64,000 nt of DNA from Allobosea sp. (GCF_030695125.1 NZ_JAUYTP010000022.1:62001-126000); one strand, 5' to 3'. Shown: positions 29,423 through 38,494, numbered from the stretch's first letter. Notes: generated from the letters alone by a model not told the origin. Numbers and translations are program-made.

Positions 29423-30310
29423 TCATCCCTCCAGCTTCGTCCCCAGCCGTCCCGCGAGGTCCTGGATGTACTGCCAGGCGGTGCGGCCGGAGCGCGAGCC
29501 GCGCGTCGTCGCCCATTCGAGCGCCTCGTGGCGCAGGGTCTGCGCATCGATCGTCAGCCCGAAATGGCCGGCATAGCCCTCGATCATCGCGAGATACTCG
29601 TCCTGGCTGCATTTGTGGAAGCCGAGCCAGAGGCCGAACCGGTCCGAGAGCGAGACCTTCTCCTCGATCGCCTCGCCCGGATTGATCGCGGTCGAACGCT
29701 CATTGTCCATCATGTCGCGCGGCATCAGATGGCGGCGGTTCGAGGTCGCGTAGAACACGACATTGCCGGGCCGCCCCTCGACGCCGCCATCGAGCGCGGC
29801 CTTCAGCGATTTGTAGGAGGTGTCGTCGCCGTCGAAGGAGAGATCGTCGCAGAAGACGATCGCGCGGTGCGCGTCCGGGCGCAGCAGGCCCATCAGCACG
29901 GGCAGGCTCTCGATGTCCTCGCGGTGGATTTCGATCAGCTTGAGGGGCAGGGCCTGGCCGGCGAGGCGCGTGTTGGTGTCGGCATGGACCGACTTGACCA
30001 GCGACGATTTGCCCATGCCGCGGGCGCCCCAGAGCAGGACATTGTTGGCCGGCAGGCCGCGCGCGAAGCGCTCGGTGTTCTCCGCCAGCGTGTCGCGGAC
30101 GCGGTCGACGCCGCGCAGCAGCGACAGCGCCACGCGGTTGACGCGGGCGACGGGCGAGAGTTCGCTGCCGGCCGGATGCCAGACGAAGGCGTCGGCGAGC
30201 GTCAGGTCGGCGGGCTTGCGCGCGGGCGGCGCGATCCGCTCGAGCGCATCGGCGATGCGCAGCAGGGCGGTCAGCGTCGCATCGGTGTCGGTCTTGAAGG
30301 GGACGGTCAT
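29423..30310 (-). CDS. DUF815-family P-loop ATPase
   Basis: 295 aa. AAA-type ATPase of the DUF815/COG2607 family, with no defined role. Walker A is WGARGMGKSSLVK, Walker B is IVFCDDLSF and a sensor-1-like VVFYATSNRRHLMP follows. DRFGLWLGFH and the C-terminal SGRTAWQYIQDLAGRL are family-typical. An upstream ATG at 30403 would add 31 Arg/Pro-rich residues; 30310 (MTVPFKTDTD) is preferred. It diverges from yajC. Confidence 0.88.
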   Translation of the reverse strand: MTVPFKTDTDATLTALLRIADALERIAPPARKPADLTLADAFVWHPAGSELSPVARVNRVALSLLRGVDRVRDTLAENTERFARGLPANNVLLWGARGMGKSSLVKSVHADTNTRLAGQALPLKLIEIHREDIESLPVLMGLLRPDAHRAIVFCDDLSFDGDDTSYKSLKAALDGGVEGRPGNVVFYATSNRRHLMPRDMMDNERSTAINPGEAIEEKVSLSDRFGLWLGFHKCSQDEYLAMIEGYAGHFGLTIDAQTLRHEALEWATTRGSRSGRTAWQYIQDLAGRLGTKLEG

Positions 30311-30463
30311 GGCGGGCCTTCGGGCGGGTCTCGACAACGGCCGTACCCGGCGGTACGGCGCTCCAGAGGGTAAACGGCGTGTCGCGCCAAAGCGCAAGCC
30401 CATTGCGCGAACAGCGCCAAGCCCATAGGTGATGAGCGCTGCCGGCGAGCCAGGCGCGTCCGA

Positions 30464-30491
30464 TTGATTTAACGGCGTCTCTGGCTATAGT
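30464..30491 (+). promoter_or_regulatory. Candidate sigma-70 promoter for yajC-secD-secF
   Basis: TTGATT (30464-30469), 16 bases, then TATAGT (30486-30491). It stands about 85 bases before the yajC start in an otherwise GC-rich leader. It was judged by eye. Confidence 0.5.
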
Positions 30492-30577
30492 CCGCGCGTT
30501 TTTAGAGGCCTGTGACGATTTCTGCCGCGCCCTGCGGCCGGGGGCGTGCTGCGCCGCCGCGATGAAGGAGCCCTTTC

Positions 30578-30904
30578 GTGATCACCCCCGCTTTCGCCCA
30601 GGCTGCCGGCGCCGGTGGTTCCACCGACATGCTGATGTCGCTGGTGCCCTTCGTGCTGATCTTCGTGATCATGTGGTTCCTGATCATCCGTCCCCAGCAG
30701 AAGCGGGTGAAGGCGCATCAGGAGATGATCAAGAACGTGCGGCGCGGCGATACGGTCGTGACCTCCGGCGGTATCATCGCCAAGGTGACCAAGGTGACGG
30801 ACGATGCTGAACTCGAGGCGGAAATCGCCGACGGCGTCAGGGTCAAGCTCGTCAAGGGCATGATCACCGACGTTCGCGCCAAGGGCGAGCCGGTCAAGAG
30901 CTGA
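30578..30904 (+). CDS. yajC: Preprotein translocase subunit YajC
   Basis: 108 aa, one N-terminal transmembrane helix (LMSLVPFVLIFVIMWFLI) then the family motif RPQQKRVKAHQEMI and GDTVVTSGGIIAKV. It is an accessory of the SecDF complex in the inner membrane. The start is GTG, preceded by AAGGAG nine bases upstream. It heads yajC-secD-secF. Confidence 0.94.
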   Translation: MITPAFAQAAGAGGSTDMLMSLVPFVLIFVIMWFLIIRPQQKRVKAHQEMIKNVRRGDTVVTSGGIIAKVTKVTDDAELEAEIADGVRVKLVKGMITDVRAKGEPVKS

Positions 30905-30976
30905 ACAAGGCCCCGCCGGGCTGACGATGCCGGCCCCTGAACGGGCTGGCGCGCGACAACAAGGCTTTACACGCAG

Positions 30977-32587
30977 ATGCTCCGTTTCCAGACCCGCAAG
31001 GTCATCGTCGTCCTGCTCGTGCTGCTCTTCGGCTGCGGTTTCGCGCTGCCGAACCTGTTTTCGCCCGAGACCCGCAAGGCGATCGAGCAGGGCGCGCCGT
31101 CCTGGATTCCGCGCATCCTGCTGCCGATCCATGCCGTCGTTCTCGGCCTCGATTTGCAGGGCGGCTCGCATGTGCTGCTCGAGATCGACCGCGCCGATCT
31201 GGTGCGCAGCCAGGTGACGCAGCTGCGCGACGACGTGCGGCGCATCCTGCGCGAGGAGCGTGTCGGGTTCTCGGGCGGCATCGGCATGACCGGGCGCGGC
31301 GTGAGCGTGCGCGTTCCCGAGGCCGCCGACCGGGCCAAGCTTCTGCCGAAGCTGCGCGAACTCGCGCAGCCGATCGGCACCCTCGGCGCCTTCGGGCCGT
31401 CGGGCAACCAGACCATCGACATCGCCGAACAGCCCGATGGGCTGATCCAGCTGTCGGTCACGGAGGCCGGCGCCAATGAGCGCGTGCGCCGTGCCGTCGA
31501 GCAGGCGATGGAGGTGCTGCGCCGCCGCGTCGATGCGCTCGGGACGACCGAGCCCAACATCCAGCGCCAGGGCCTCGACCGCATCCTCGTCCAGGTGCCG
31601 GGCCTGCAGGACCCGCAGCGGCTGAAGGATATTCTCGGCCAGACCGCCAAGCTGCAGTTCCGCATGGTCGCCGACAGCCAGGGTGGCGATGTCGACATGC
31701 TGCCCTCGCAGGATGCCGGCGGCTCGCTGGTGCCGGTCGAGCGCCGTGTCATCGTCGAGGGTGAGGATCTGATCGACGCGCAGCCCGCCTTCGATTCGCG
31801 GACCTCGCAGCCGATCGTGAATTTCCGCTTCAACATCCGCGGCGCCCAGCGCTTCGGCCAGGCGACGACCGAGAATCTCGGCCGGGCGCTCGCCATCGTG
31901 CTCGACAACAAGGTCATCTCGTCCCCGGTCATCCAGTCGCCGATCACCGGCGGCTCGGGCCAGATCTCCGGCAACTTCACCGTCGAATCGGTCAACAACC
32001 TCGCCATCCTGCTGCGCGCCGGCGCGCTGCCGGCGAAGATGACGATCGTCGAGGAGCGCACCGTCGGCCCAGGCCTGGGCGCCGATTCGATCCAGGCCGG
32101 CAAGATGGCGACGCTGATCGCCTGCGTGCTGGTGATCCTTTACATGATCGGCACGTATGGCGTGTTCGGCCTGATCGCCTCGATCGCGCTATTGGTGCAT
32201 GTCTGCCTGATCTTCGGGCTGATGTCGGTTCTGGGCGCGACGATGACGCTGCCGGGCATCGCCGGCATCGTCCTGACGATCGGCACGGCGGTCGATTCCA
32301 ACGTGCTGATCTATGAGCGCATGCGCGAGGAATCGCATCAGGGACGCTCGCTGGTCTCGGCGCTGGAGGCGGGTTTCCAGCGCGCCTTCGCCACGATCAT
32401 CGATTCCAACGTCACCATGCTGATCGCGGCGCTGGCGCTGTTTGCGCTGGGGTCGGGCCCGGTGCGCGGCTTCGCCGTCGTGTTCATTCTCGGCATCCTG
32501 ACCACCGTCATCACGGCGGTGACGCTGACCCGGATGCTGATCGCGCTGTGGTATCGCTGGGCCCGCCCCAAGGCCCTGCCTTTCTGA
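30977..32587 (+). CDS. secD: Protein-export membrane protein SecD
   Basis: 536 aa. Six transmembrane helices and a large periplasmic P1 domain. Seen: GLDLQGGSHVLLEID after helix 1 and the conserved GTAVDSNVLIYERMREE in the membrane half. SecDF uses the proton gradient to pull proteins out of the Sec channel. secF follows 30 bases later. Confidence 0.96.
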   Translation: MLRFQTRKVIVVLLVLLFGCGFALPNLFSPETRKAIEQGAPSWIPRILLPIHAVVLGLDLQGGSHVLLEIDRADLVRSQVTQLRDDVRRILREERVGFSGGIGMTGRGVSVRVPEAADRAKLLPKLRELAQPIGTLGAFGPSGNQTIDIAEQPDGLIQLSVTEAGANERVRRAVEQAMEVLRRRVDALGTTEPNIQRQGLDRILVQVPGLQDPQRLKDILGQTAKLQFRMVADSQGGDVDMLPSQDAGGSLVPVERRVIVEGEDLIDAQPAFDSRTSQPIVNFRFNIRGAQRFGQATTENLGRALAIVLDNKVISSPVIQSPITGGSGQISGNFTVESVNNLAILLRAGALPAKMTIVEERTVGPGLGADSIQAGKMATLIACVLVILYMIGTYGVFGLIASIALLVHVCLIFGLMSVLGATMTLPGIAGIVLTIGTAVDSNVLIYERMREESHQGRSLVSALEAGFQRAFATIIDSNVTMLIAALALFALGSGPVRGFAVVFILGILTTVITAVTLTRMLIALWYRWARPKALPF

Positions 32588-32617
32588 CGCAAGCCCACTG
32601 TTCAAGGAGATCAGCGC

Positions 32618-33571
32618 ATGCGTCTGCTTCGCATCGTTCCCGATGGTACGACTTTCAAATTCGTCCGCTTCCGGCGTTTCAGCTACCCGTTCTCGGCTGC
32701 CTATTCGCTGCTGGTGCTCTTCCTGTTCCTGACGGTCGGGCTGAATTTCGGCATCGATTTCCGCGGCGGTACGCTGATCGAGATGCAGTCCAAGGCGGGA
32801 CGGCCGGATATCGCGCAGGTCCGGCAGAGCGCCAATGCGCTGGGCTTCGGCGAGGCCGAGGTCCAGGAATTCGGCGCGGCCGGCGAAATCTCGATGCGCT
32901 TTGCCCTGCAGCCGGGCGGCGAGGTGGCGCAGCAGCAGGTCGTGGTCAAGGCGCGCGACGCCTTCTCGGCGGCTTATGATTTCCGCCGGGTCGAGACGGT
33001 CGGTCCGCGCGTCTCCGGCGAGCTGGTCCAGGCCGGCACGCTCGGCGTCGTGCTCGCGATCATGGGCGTGCTGATCTATCTCTGGTTCCGCTTCGAGATG
33101 CAGCTCGCGATCGGGGCGATCCTGGGCACGCTGCACGACATCGTGCTGACGCTGGGCTTCTTCCTGATCACGCAGCTCGAGTTCAACCTGACCTCGATCG
33201 CGGCGATCCTGACCATCGTCGGTTATTCGCTGAACGAGACCGTGGTGGTGTTCGACCGCACGCGCGAATTGCTGCGACGCTACAAGACGATGTCGATTCC
33301 CGACCTGCTCGACCTTTCGGTGAACTCGACGCTGTCGCGCACGGCGATCACCTCGACCACGACGGTGCTGGCGCTGGTCGCGCTGGTGATCTTCGGCGGC
33401 ACGGCGATCGAGGGCTTTGCGCTGGTGATGCTGTTTGGCGTCGTCGTCTGCACCTATTCCGCGATGTTCATCTCGACGCCGGTCCTGCTCTATCTCGACG
33501 TCCGGTCGGGTTTCAGCCGCTCCGAGGGCGCCGACGACAAGCTGCCCGCCGGGGCCAAGGCCAAGAACTGA
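32618..33571 (+). CDS. secF: Protein-export membrane protein SecF
   Basis: 317 aa, six transmembrane helices. Seen: NFGIDFRGGTLIEMQ after the first helix, and GYSLNETVVVFDRTREL with SRTAITSTTTVLALVAL in the membrane domain. Partner of SecD. AAGGAG precedes the ATG. The next gene starts 20 bases after the stop, so they are probably co-transcribed. Confidence 0.96.
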   Translation: MRLLRIVPDGTTFKFVRFRRFSYPFSAAYSLLVLFLFLTVGLNFGIDFRGGTLIEMQSKAGRPDIAQVRQSANALGFGEAEVQEFGAAGEISMRFALQPGGEVAQQQVVVKARDAFSAAYDFRRVETVGPRVSGELVQAGTLGVVLAIMGVLIYLWFRFEMQLAIGAILGTLHDIVLTLGFFLITQLEFNLTSIAAILTIVGYSLNETVVVFDRTRELLRRYKTMSIPDLLDLSVNSTLSRTAITSTTTVLALVALVIFGGTAIEGFALVMLFGVVVCTYSAMFISTPVLLYLDVRSGFSRSEGADDKLPAGAKAKN

Positions 33572-33591
33572 GCGACGCGGGCCGGCCCGGC

Positions 33592-33969
33592 ATGCCCCGC
33601 TTCGACGGTTTCGTTCCCGGCCGCCACCCTCTCGACGCCTTCGGCGCCGGCGGCTTCCGCTTCGCCGGCATGGGCCATGTCGGCTCGATCCTGGCGACGC
33701 CGGCGGGAATCGCGATCTGGCCGGTGACCTGTTTTGCCGACGTCACCGCACAAAGCTTCCAGCGGGTGCTGGACGAAGCCGACACGATCGACTTCCTGCT
33801 GATCGGCACCGGCGCCGACATCGCCTTCATTCCCCACGCCTGGCGCGCCCTGCTCAAGGAGCGCGGCATCACGGTCGAGGGCATGGCGACCGGCGCCGCG
33901 GCGCGAACCTACAATGTGCTCGTCGGCGAGGATCGCCGCGTCGCCGCCGCGCTGATCGCGGTGGATTAG
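33592..33969 (+). CDS. Mth938-like domain protein (DUF498, NDUFAF3 homologue)
   Basis: 125 aa. Compact alpha/beta domain with FRFAGMGHVGSILATPAGIAIWPV near the N-terminus (positions 33657-33725), the IDFLLIGTGADIAFIP core and EGMATGAAARTYNVL. It belongs to the Mth938/DUF498 family, whose human member NDUFAF3 is a respiratory complex I assembly factor. The bacterial role is not established. It sits directly after secF. Confidence 0.87.
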   Translation: MPRFDGFVPGRHPLDAFGAGGFRFAGMGHVGSILATPAGIAIWPVTCFADVTAQSFQRVLDEADTIDFLLIGTGADIAFIPHAWRALLKERGITVEGMATGAAARTYNVLVGEDRRVAAALIAVD

Positions 33970-34148
33970 GGCGGCCTGCGCCGCTGCGCGGCCTTTGCGG
34001 GTGAGGCTGCGCCCGGCGTCGCGTGGTCCGGCCCCATTCGCGTCGGCCAAATCGCGTCCCCCATGTCCGAGAGGCGTAGCCAGCGACCCGCGCCTCGTCC
34101 TACACTGCCGCATACGTGGCCAGGGGGCAGGCACCGGATCGAGGCCAG

Positions 34149-35045
34149 ATGATGCCGCAGGCAACCGAGACCGACCGTCGCAGCGAGACCACGCCTTCGG
34201 CGCTGCCGCAGGCCTATGCGCACTGCGCCAGCGTGGTGCGCGAGCAGGATCACGACCGCTACATCGCCTGCCTCTACGCGCCCGAATCGCAGCGCCCGGC
34301 CTTGATGGCGCTCTATGCCTTCAGTCTGGAGATTGCCCGCGTGCGCGCGCTGGTCAGCGAACCGCTGCCGGGCGAGGTGCGGATGCAGTGGTGGCGCGAT
34401 CTGCTCGAGGGGCAGAGTGCCGGCGAAGTGCAGGCCCATCCGGTCGCGGCCGCGCTGCTCGACACCATCGCCCGCTACCGCCTGCCGATCGCGCCGCTGA
34501 CCGGGCTGATCGAGGCGCGCATCTTCGATCTCTATGACGACCCGATGCCGTCGCAGCGCGATCTCGAGGGCTATGCCGGCGAGACCGCGAGCGCGCTGAT
34601 CCGGCTGGCCTCGATCATCCTCGCCAATGGCCGCGATCCCGGCGGGGCGGCGGCCGCGGGCTATGCCGGCGTCGCTTATGCGCTGACGGGGCTGATGCGC
34701 GCCTTCCCCTGGCATGCGGCCGAGGGGCAGGTCTATCTGCCCGGCGACATCCTCGCCCGCAACGGCGTCACCCGCGACGACATCGTGCGCGGGCGCGGCG
34801 GGCCGGGCGTGCTCTATTCGCTGAAGGAGATGCGCGCGATCGCGCGCGGGCATCTGGGGAAGCTGCGCGAGTTGCGGGCGACGATCCCGCCCGCGGTGAT
34901 GCCGGCCTTCCTGCCGGTGGTGCTGGTCGAGCCCTATCTCAAGCGCATGGAGCGCTCGGGCTACGATCCCTACCGCACGATCATCACCATGCCGGCTTGG
35001 CAGCGGCAATGGGCGATCTGGCGCGCGGCGAAGGCGGCTGGCTGA
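34149..35045 (+). CDS. Squalene/phytoene synthase-fold protein (NDUFAF6-like)
   Basis: 298 aa with the trans-isoprenyl-diphosphate synthase fold. The first Asp-rich motif expected after the ALYAF segment is absent: the sequence reads ALYAFSLEIARVRALVSE with no DxxxD. PLPGEVRMQWWRDLLEG and DLYDDPM are present. This pattern matches the NDUFAF6/COG1562 branch rather than true phytoene synthase, so catalysis is doubtful. GAGG precedes tandem ATGs at 34149 and 34152; a GTG at 34116 is less likely. No carotenoid genes are nearby. Confidence 0.83.
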   Translation: MMPQATETDRRSETTPSALPQAYAHCASVVREQDHDRYIACLYAPESQRPALMALYAFSLEIARVRALVSEPLPGEVRMQWWRDLLEGQSAGEVQAHPVAAALLDTIARYRLPIAPLTGLIEARIFDLYDDPMPSQRDLEGYAGETASALIRLASIILANGRDPGGAAAAGYAGVAYALTGLMRAFPWHAAEGQVYLPGDILARNGVTRDDIVRGRGGPGVLYSLKEMRAIARGHLGKLRELRATIPPAVMPAFLPVVLVEPYLKRMERSGYDPYRTIITMPAWQRQWAIWRAAKAAG

Positions 35046-35053
35046 GCAACCTC

Positions 35054-35158
35054 GTCATTCTCGGGCGGAGCCGAAGCGCAGACCCGAGAATCTCTGGCCG
35101 GAGATGCTCGCACGCTTTCTCGTCCTGAGATGCTCGGGTCTGCGCCCGAGCATGACGA
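35054..35158. repeat. Intergenic palindromic repeat, family A (copy 5)
   Basis: GTCATTCTCGGGCGGAGCC opens it, GACCCGAGAATCTC follows, and GATGCTCGGGTC then GCCCGAGCATGACGAG closes it. It lies between convergent genes and reaches the trmFO stop. Confidence 0.8.
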
Positions 35159-35165
35159 GCCTTGG

Positions 35166-36572
35166 TTACTCCGCCGCCTGAGCCTGCTCCCCGCCGGCCC
35201 AGGCCTCCATCTCGACCTTCGCGCGCGCGGTCAGCGCATGCTTGCGGGCGACGCTCTTGGCCGGGCCCTTCAGCTTCTTGCCGTCGGGGCCATGCGTCGC
35301 CTGGCCCTCGATATGGGGAAACAGCCCGAAATTGATGTTCATCGGCTGGAAGGAGCGCGGGCCTTCGTCGATGGTGACGATGTGGCCGCCGGTGATGTGG
35401 TTGACCAGCGCGCCCAGCGCCGTTGTCGCGGGCGGCAGGTCGAGCGCCTGGCCGAGCCGCTCGGCCGCCGCCATGCGGCCCGCCAGCAGGCCGATCGCGG
35501 CGCTTTCGACATAGCCCTCGCAGCCGGTGATCTGCCCGGCAAAGCGCAGGCGCGGATCGGCTTTCAGGCGGAGCCGCTCGTCGAGCAGTTTCGGCGAGTT
35601 GAGATAGGTGTTGCGGTGGATACCGCCGAGCCGCGCGAACTCGGCGTTCTGCAGGCCCGGGATCATCCGGAAGATCGCGGCCTGCTCGCCATATTTCAGC
35701 TTGGTCTGGAAGCCGGTCATGTTGAACAGGGTGCCGAGCGCATTGTCCTGGCGCAGCTGCACCACCGCATAGGCCTTGACCGTCGGGTTATGCTTGTTGG
35801 TCAGGCCGACCGGCTTCATCGGGCCCCAGCGCAGGGTCTCGCGGCCGCGCTGCGCCATCACCTCGATCGGCAGGCAGCCGTCGAAATAGGGCGTGCCCTC
35901 CCATTCCTTGAACTCGGTCGTCTCCGCCGCGAGCAGCGCGTCGATGAAGGCCTCGTACTGGTCGCGGTCGAGGGGGCAGTTGATGTAGTCGGCGCCGGTG
36001 CCGCCTGGACCCGCCTTGTCATAGCGCGACTGGAACCAGGCCTGGTCCATGTCGACCGAATCGAAATGCACGATCGGGGCGATGGCGTCGAAGAAGGCGA
36101 GCGCATCCTCCCCGGTCAGCGACTGGATGCCAGAGGCGAGGGCGGGCGAGGTCAGCGGGCCGGTGGCGATGATGACGCTGTCCCAGTCCGCCGGGGGGAG
36201 GCCCGCGATCTCGGCGCGGTCGATCGTGACCAGCGGATGGGCCTCGAGCGCCGCGGTGACGCCCTGGGAGAAGCCGTCGCGGTCGACGGCCAGCGCGCCG
36301 CCGGCCGGGACCTGATGGGCGTCGCCGGTCGCCATGATCAGCGAATCGAGCCGGCGCATCTCCCAGTGGAGCTGGCCCACCGCGTTGGAGAGCGAATCGT
36401 CGGAGCGGAAGGAGTTGGAGCAGACGAGCTCGGCCAGCCCTTCCGTCTTGTGCGCCTCGGTGCCGCGGACGGGCCGCATCTCGTGGAGGATGACGGGGAC
36501 GCCGGCCCTGGCGATCTGCCAGGCGGCTTCGGAGCCGGCGAGACCGCCGCCGATGATGTGAACGGGTTCCAT
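35166..36572 (-). CDS. trmFO: Folate-dependent tRNA U54 methyltransferase TrmFO
   Basis: 468 aa flavoprotein. It makes ribothymidine at position 54 of tRNA using methylenetetrahydrofolate and FADH2. Seen: the FAD-binding [15 protein letters not shown] at the N-terminus, [14 protein letters not shown], and [19 protein letters not shown] near the end. ATG at 36572 matches the family N-terminus. A longer in-frame start at 36653 is rejected, because it would extend across an upstream terminator hairpin. Confidence 0.94.
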   Translation of the reverse strand: MEPVHIIGGGLAGSEAAWQIARAGVPVILHEMRPVRGTEAHKTEGLAELVCSNSFRSDDSLSNAVGQLHWEMRRLDSLIMATGDAHQVPAGGALAVDRDGFSQGVTAALEAHPLVTIDRAEIAGLPPADWDSVIIATGPLTSPALASGIQSLTGEDALAFFDAIAPIVHFDSVDMDQAWFQSRYDKAGPGGTGADYINCPLDRDQYEAFIDALLAAETTEFKEWEGTPYFDGCLPIEVMAQRGRETLRWGPMKPVGLTNKHNPTVKAYAVVQLRQDNALGTLFNMTGFQTKLKYGEQAAIFRMIPGLQNAEFARLGGIHRNTYLNSPKLLDERLRLKADPRLRFAGQITGCEGYVESAAIGLLAGRMAAAERLGQALDLPPATTALGALVNHITGGHIVTIDEGPRSFQPMNINFGLFPHIEGQATHGPDGKKLKGPAKSVARKHALTARAKVEMEAWAGGEQAQAAE

Positions 36573-36621
36573 CGCCTCGATGTGTCGCCCGCCGCCGCCG
36601 ACGTCAAGGGAAGCCGGGCCC

Positions 36622-36654
36622 GAAATGCAAAATGCCCGCCTTGCGGCGGGCATT
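36622..36654 (-). terminator. Rho-independent terminator after the DUF1127 gene
   Basis: On the minus strand: stem AATGCCCGCC / GGCGGGCATT with loop GCAA, then TTGCATTT. It separates the DUF1127 gene from trmFO, so the two are not one transcript. Confidence 0.75.
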
Positions 36655-36743
36655 CGCTCTTCAACCGGACGTCGCGAGGGAGGGTCGCTTCGTCCAGGAG
36701 ATACCAGGCGTGACCGGCGCCCCGGTTGCGGAGCGCCGAGCCT

Positions 36744-36899
36744 TCAGACGGCGGCGTGGGTGCGCGCGACGAAGGTGATTTCCGAGCGCGACAGGCCGAG
36801 ATCATCGAGCTCGCGGTCGGTCAGGCGGGAGAGCTCGCGAACGGTCTCGCGATAGCGCAGGTAAGAGCGGATCTTGGCGGCGATCATGGTGACGAACAT
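36744..36899 (-). CDS. DUF1127 small protein (51 aa)
   Basis: 51 residues, translated by hand from ATG at 36899 to TGA at 36744-36746. The sequence begins MFVTMIAAKIRSYLRYRE and contains the family core ELSRLTDRELDDLGLSRSEI. DUF1127 proteins are Arg-rich small proteins linked to phosphate and RNA metabolism in some alphaproteobacteria. AGGA precedes the start by nine bases, and a terminator follows at 36622-36654. Family membership is clear; function is not. Confidence 0.85.
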   Translation of the reverse strand: MFVTMIAAKIRSYLRYRETVRELSRLTDRELDDLGLSRSEITFVARTHAAV

Positions 36900-37260
36900 A
36901 ACGGGGTCCTACTAGGTTTCCGGAGCGGGTCGGTGCCCACAGCGACGAATTCGTTGTGCAGTGCATATAAGTGAGCCAGTGCGGCGCAAACAGAGGCATC
37001 ACGTCAGTTCCGTTATGCGATCAGCGCATGAACCATTCTCAAAACCTTCACTTTTGCCGCTTCGCCCGCGTCCAGCGGTTAACGGATCGGTAAGATTCGT
37101 CGCGTTTCTGCCTAATCGCTGATCAAGGGCCGTGGCTGCTCAGGGGCCAGGGTCCGATCTGCCGCCGGTTTGGGCAGGATAGGCCCCTTAACGATGTTGC
37201 GCTGCATATAAGCGTCGATTCACCATTCTCGTGGCGAATCGGCGCGTTCGGGAGCGCAAA
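36900..37260. other. Intergenic region upstream of the DUF1127 gene
   Basis: About 360 bases with no credible gene. It is less GC-rich than the flanks. Two similar sites read TGCATATAAG, at about 36960 and 37203. They could be promoter elements, but no complete -35/-10 pair was convincing. Confidence 0.5.
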
Positions 37261-37262
37261 CC

Positions 37263-37306
37263 GGGCCGGGCGGCGCGAATCCGGCGATTCGGCCGGCCGC
37301 CCGGCC
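37263..37306 (-). terminator. Possible terminator after the IalB gene
   Basis: On the minus strand a GC-rich stem (GGCCGGGCGG / CCGCCCGGCC) with a ~20-base internal arm is followed only by CGGTTTGCG. The U tract is weak. Confidence 0.35.
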
Positions 37307-37312
37307 TCCTTC

Positions 37313-37819
37313 TCAGTCGCAGGCCGCGAGATGGCGCGAGGCGGCGGTGACGCCGGCGAGCGAGAACGCGTAGCGCGTCTCGTTGCCGCGGCCGGAGCGG
37401 GCCTCCAGCTCCATGATGCGGCCGGCGCGCATCGCCGCCAGCAGCTCCGGCTCGCGCTCGACCCGGCGCAGCCAGGCATGGCTTCCCTGGGTGATCATGC
37501 GGAAGGTGTCGTCGCCGATGGTGACGGTGACCTCCGAGCCGGTGGCGAACTCATAGCCGGCCTGCAGGCTGGCTTCGGTGCGCTGCGGCGTCTCGCTCTC
37601 CTTGACGAAGAAATACACGTCGCCATGGCGCAGCGTCTCGGGCGCGGCGCTGGTGGGGGTGGCGAGGATGTAGCAGCTGCGCGCCTCGCCCTGGCCGAAG
37701 GCGGCGGCGTTCCAGCTGCCATACTGGCCGAGCGGGGTGGCGGTGGCGGCTGCGGCCGGCAGAGGGCCAAGGCCGAGCGTGGCGGCGATGAGGGCGGCGC
37801 GGGTGGCGGATCTCGTCAT
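37313..37819 (-). CDS. Invasion-associated locus B (IalB) family protein
   Basis: 168 aa, secreted: the signal peptide MTRSATRAALIAATLG ends near AAAA. The mature part follows the IalB/COG5342 pattern: a short W..A....Q..SCYILATPT segment, a central beta-rich stretch (FVKESE...YEFATGSEVTVTIGDD) and a final Cys. The family is periplasmic and of unclear biochemical role. AAGGAG precedes ATG 37819 by six bases, which decides the start over a longer frame to 37927. Confidence 0.8.
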   Translation of the reverse strand: MTRSATRAALIAATLGLGPLPAAAATATPLGQYGSWNAAAFGQGEARSCYILATPTSAAPETLRHGDVYFFVKESETPQRTEASLQAGYEFATGSEVTVTIGDDTFRMITQGSHAWLRRVEREPELLAAMRAGRIMELEARSGRGNETRYAFSLAGVTAASRHLAACD

Positions 37820-37971
37820 CCTGTCTCCTTTCCTACGAAGCGGGCAGGGTGCGAGGGTAGCGGTTAACGAGGCGTGACCATGGCGGGCGGGTCTGGCTTG
37901 GCGCTCCCATGGGTGCCCAAGGGGCATGCCGGGGCGGGTCCGTCCGACCAGATGGCCTCACCCTCACTGCC

Positions 37972-38122
37972 GTCATCCCGGACAAGCCGCGTCAGCGGCG
38001 CCGATCCGGGATCCATTCCGGACCCTCTCGGAACCAGCGTTCCGGCATGGATCCCGGGTCTCCGCGGAGTTTATCCTTGGGCCGATCTTAGATCGGACCC
38101 GAGGGCTGCGCCCGGGATGACG
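37972..38122. repeat. Intergenic palindromic repeat, family B (copy 4)
   Basis: GTCATCCCGGACAAGC opens it. CGGGATCCATTCCGG and CCGGCATGGATCCCGGG form the central inverted pair, and GCCCGGGATGACGG closes it. It also contains GGGCCGATCTTAGATCGGACC, close to a module inside family A copy 1. This fills most of the gap between the IalB gene and the Cys-rich gene. Confidence 0.8.
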
Positions 38123-38167
38123 GCGAGGGGGAAGGGCACGGATAGGCCTCCTGAGCCGCCGCGCCGC

Positions 38168-38494
38168 TCACCCGCCGTCCTGCGCGATCTCCTCGGCGAC
38201 GCGGGCATCGGCGCGGCGGCAGGCCTCGTCCGGGTCGAGCCCGGCCTGCCGGTTCTCGATGGCGTATCGGAAGCGGCGGCGTTCCGTGTCGGGGGCAGCC
38301 TGCATGAAGGCGATGAAGCATGCTCCGTCGCTGCGCCGGCAGCTCCGCTGGCGCCGGCAGGTCCGGTTCGGGCAGAAGCTCCAGACCTGGACGAGATCGC
38401 CGCAGCGATGCAGCAGCAGCGGCCGCACCCTCTGGCAGCTCTCGAAATCGGTGATGGGCGGGATGTCGGCGAAGCGGCCGCGTCGTTGCGTCAT
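38168..38494 (-). CDS. Cys-rich hypothetical protein (108 aa)
   Basis: 108 aa with no signal peptide or membrane helix. Cysteines cluster at residues 20, 31, 41, 46, 52 and 59, including FCPNRTC. This may be a small zinc-binding module. The rest is Arg-rich. GGGAGA lies eight bases before the ATG at 38494, which supports translation. I do not recognise the family. Confidence 0.6.
   Translation of the reverse strand: MTQRRGRFADIPPITDFESCQRVRPLLLHRCGDLVQVWSFCPNRTCRRQRSCRRSDGACFIAFMQAAPDTERRRFRYAIENRQAGLDPDEACRRADARVAEEIAQDGG

Noticed and set aside
34149-35045. True phytoene synthase (carotenoid pathway)
   Set aside because: The first Asp-rich motif is absent and no carotenoid genes are near.
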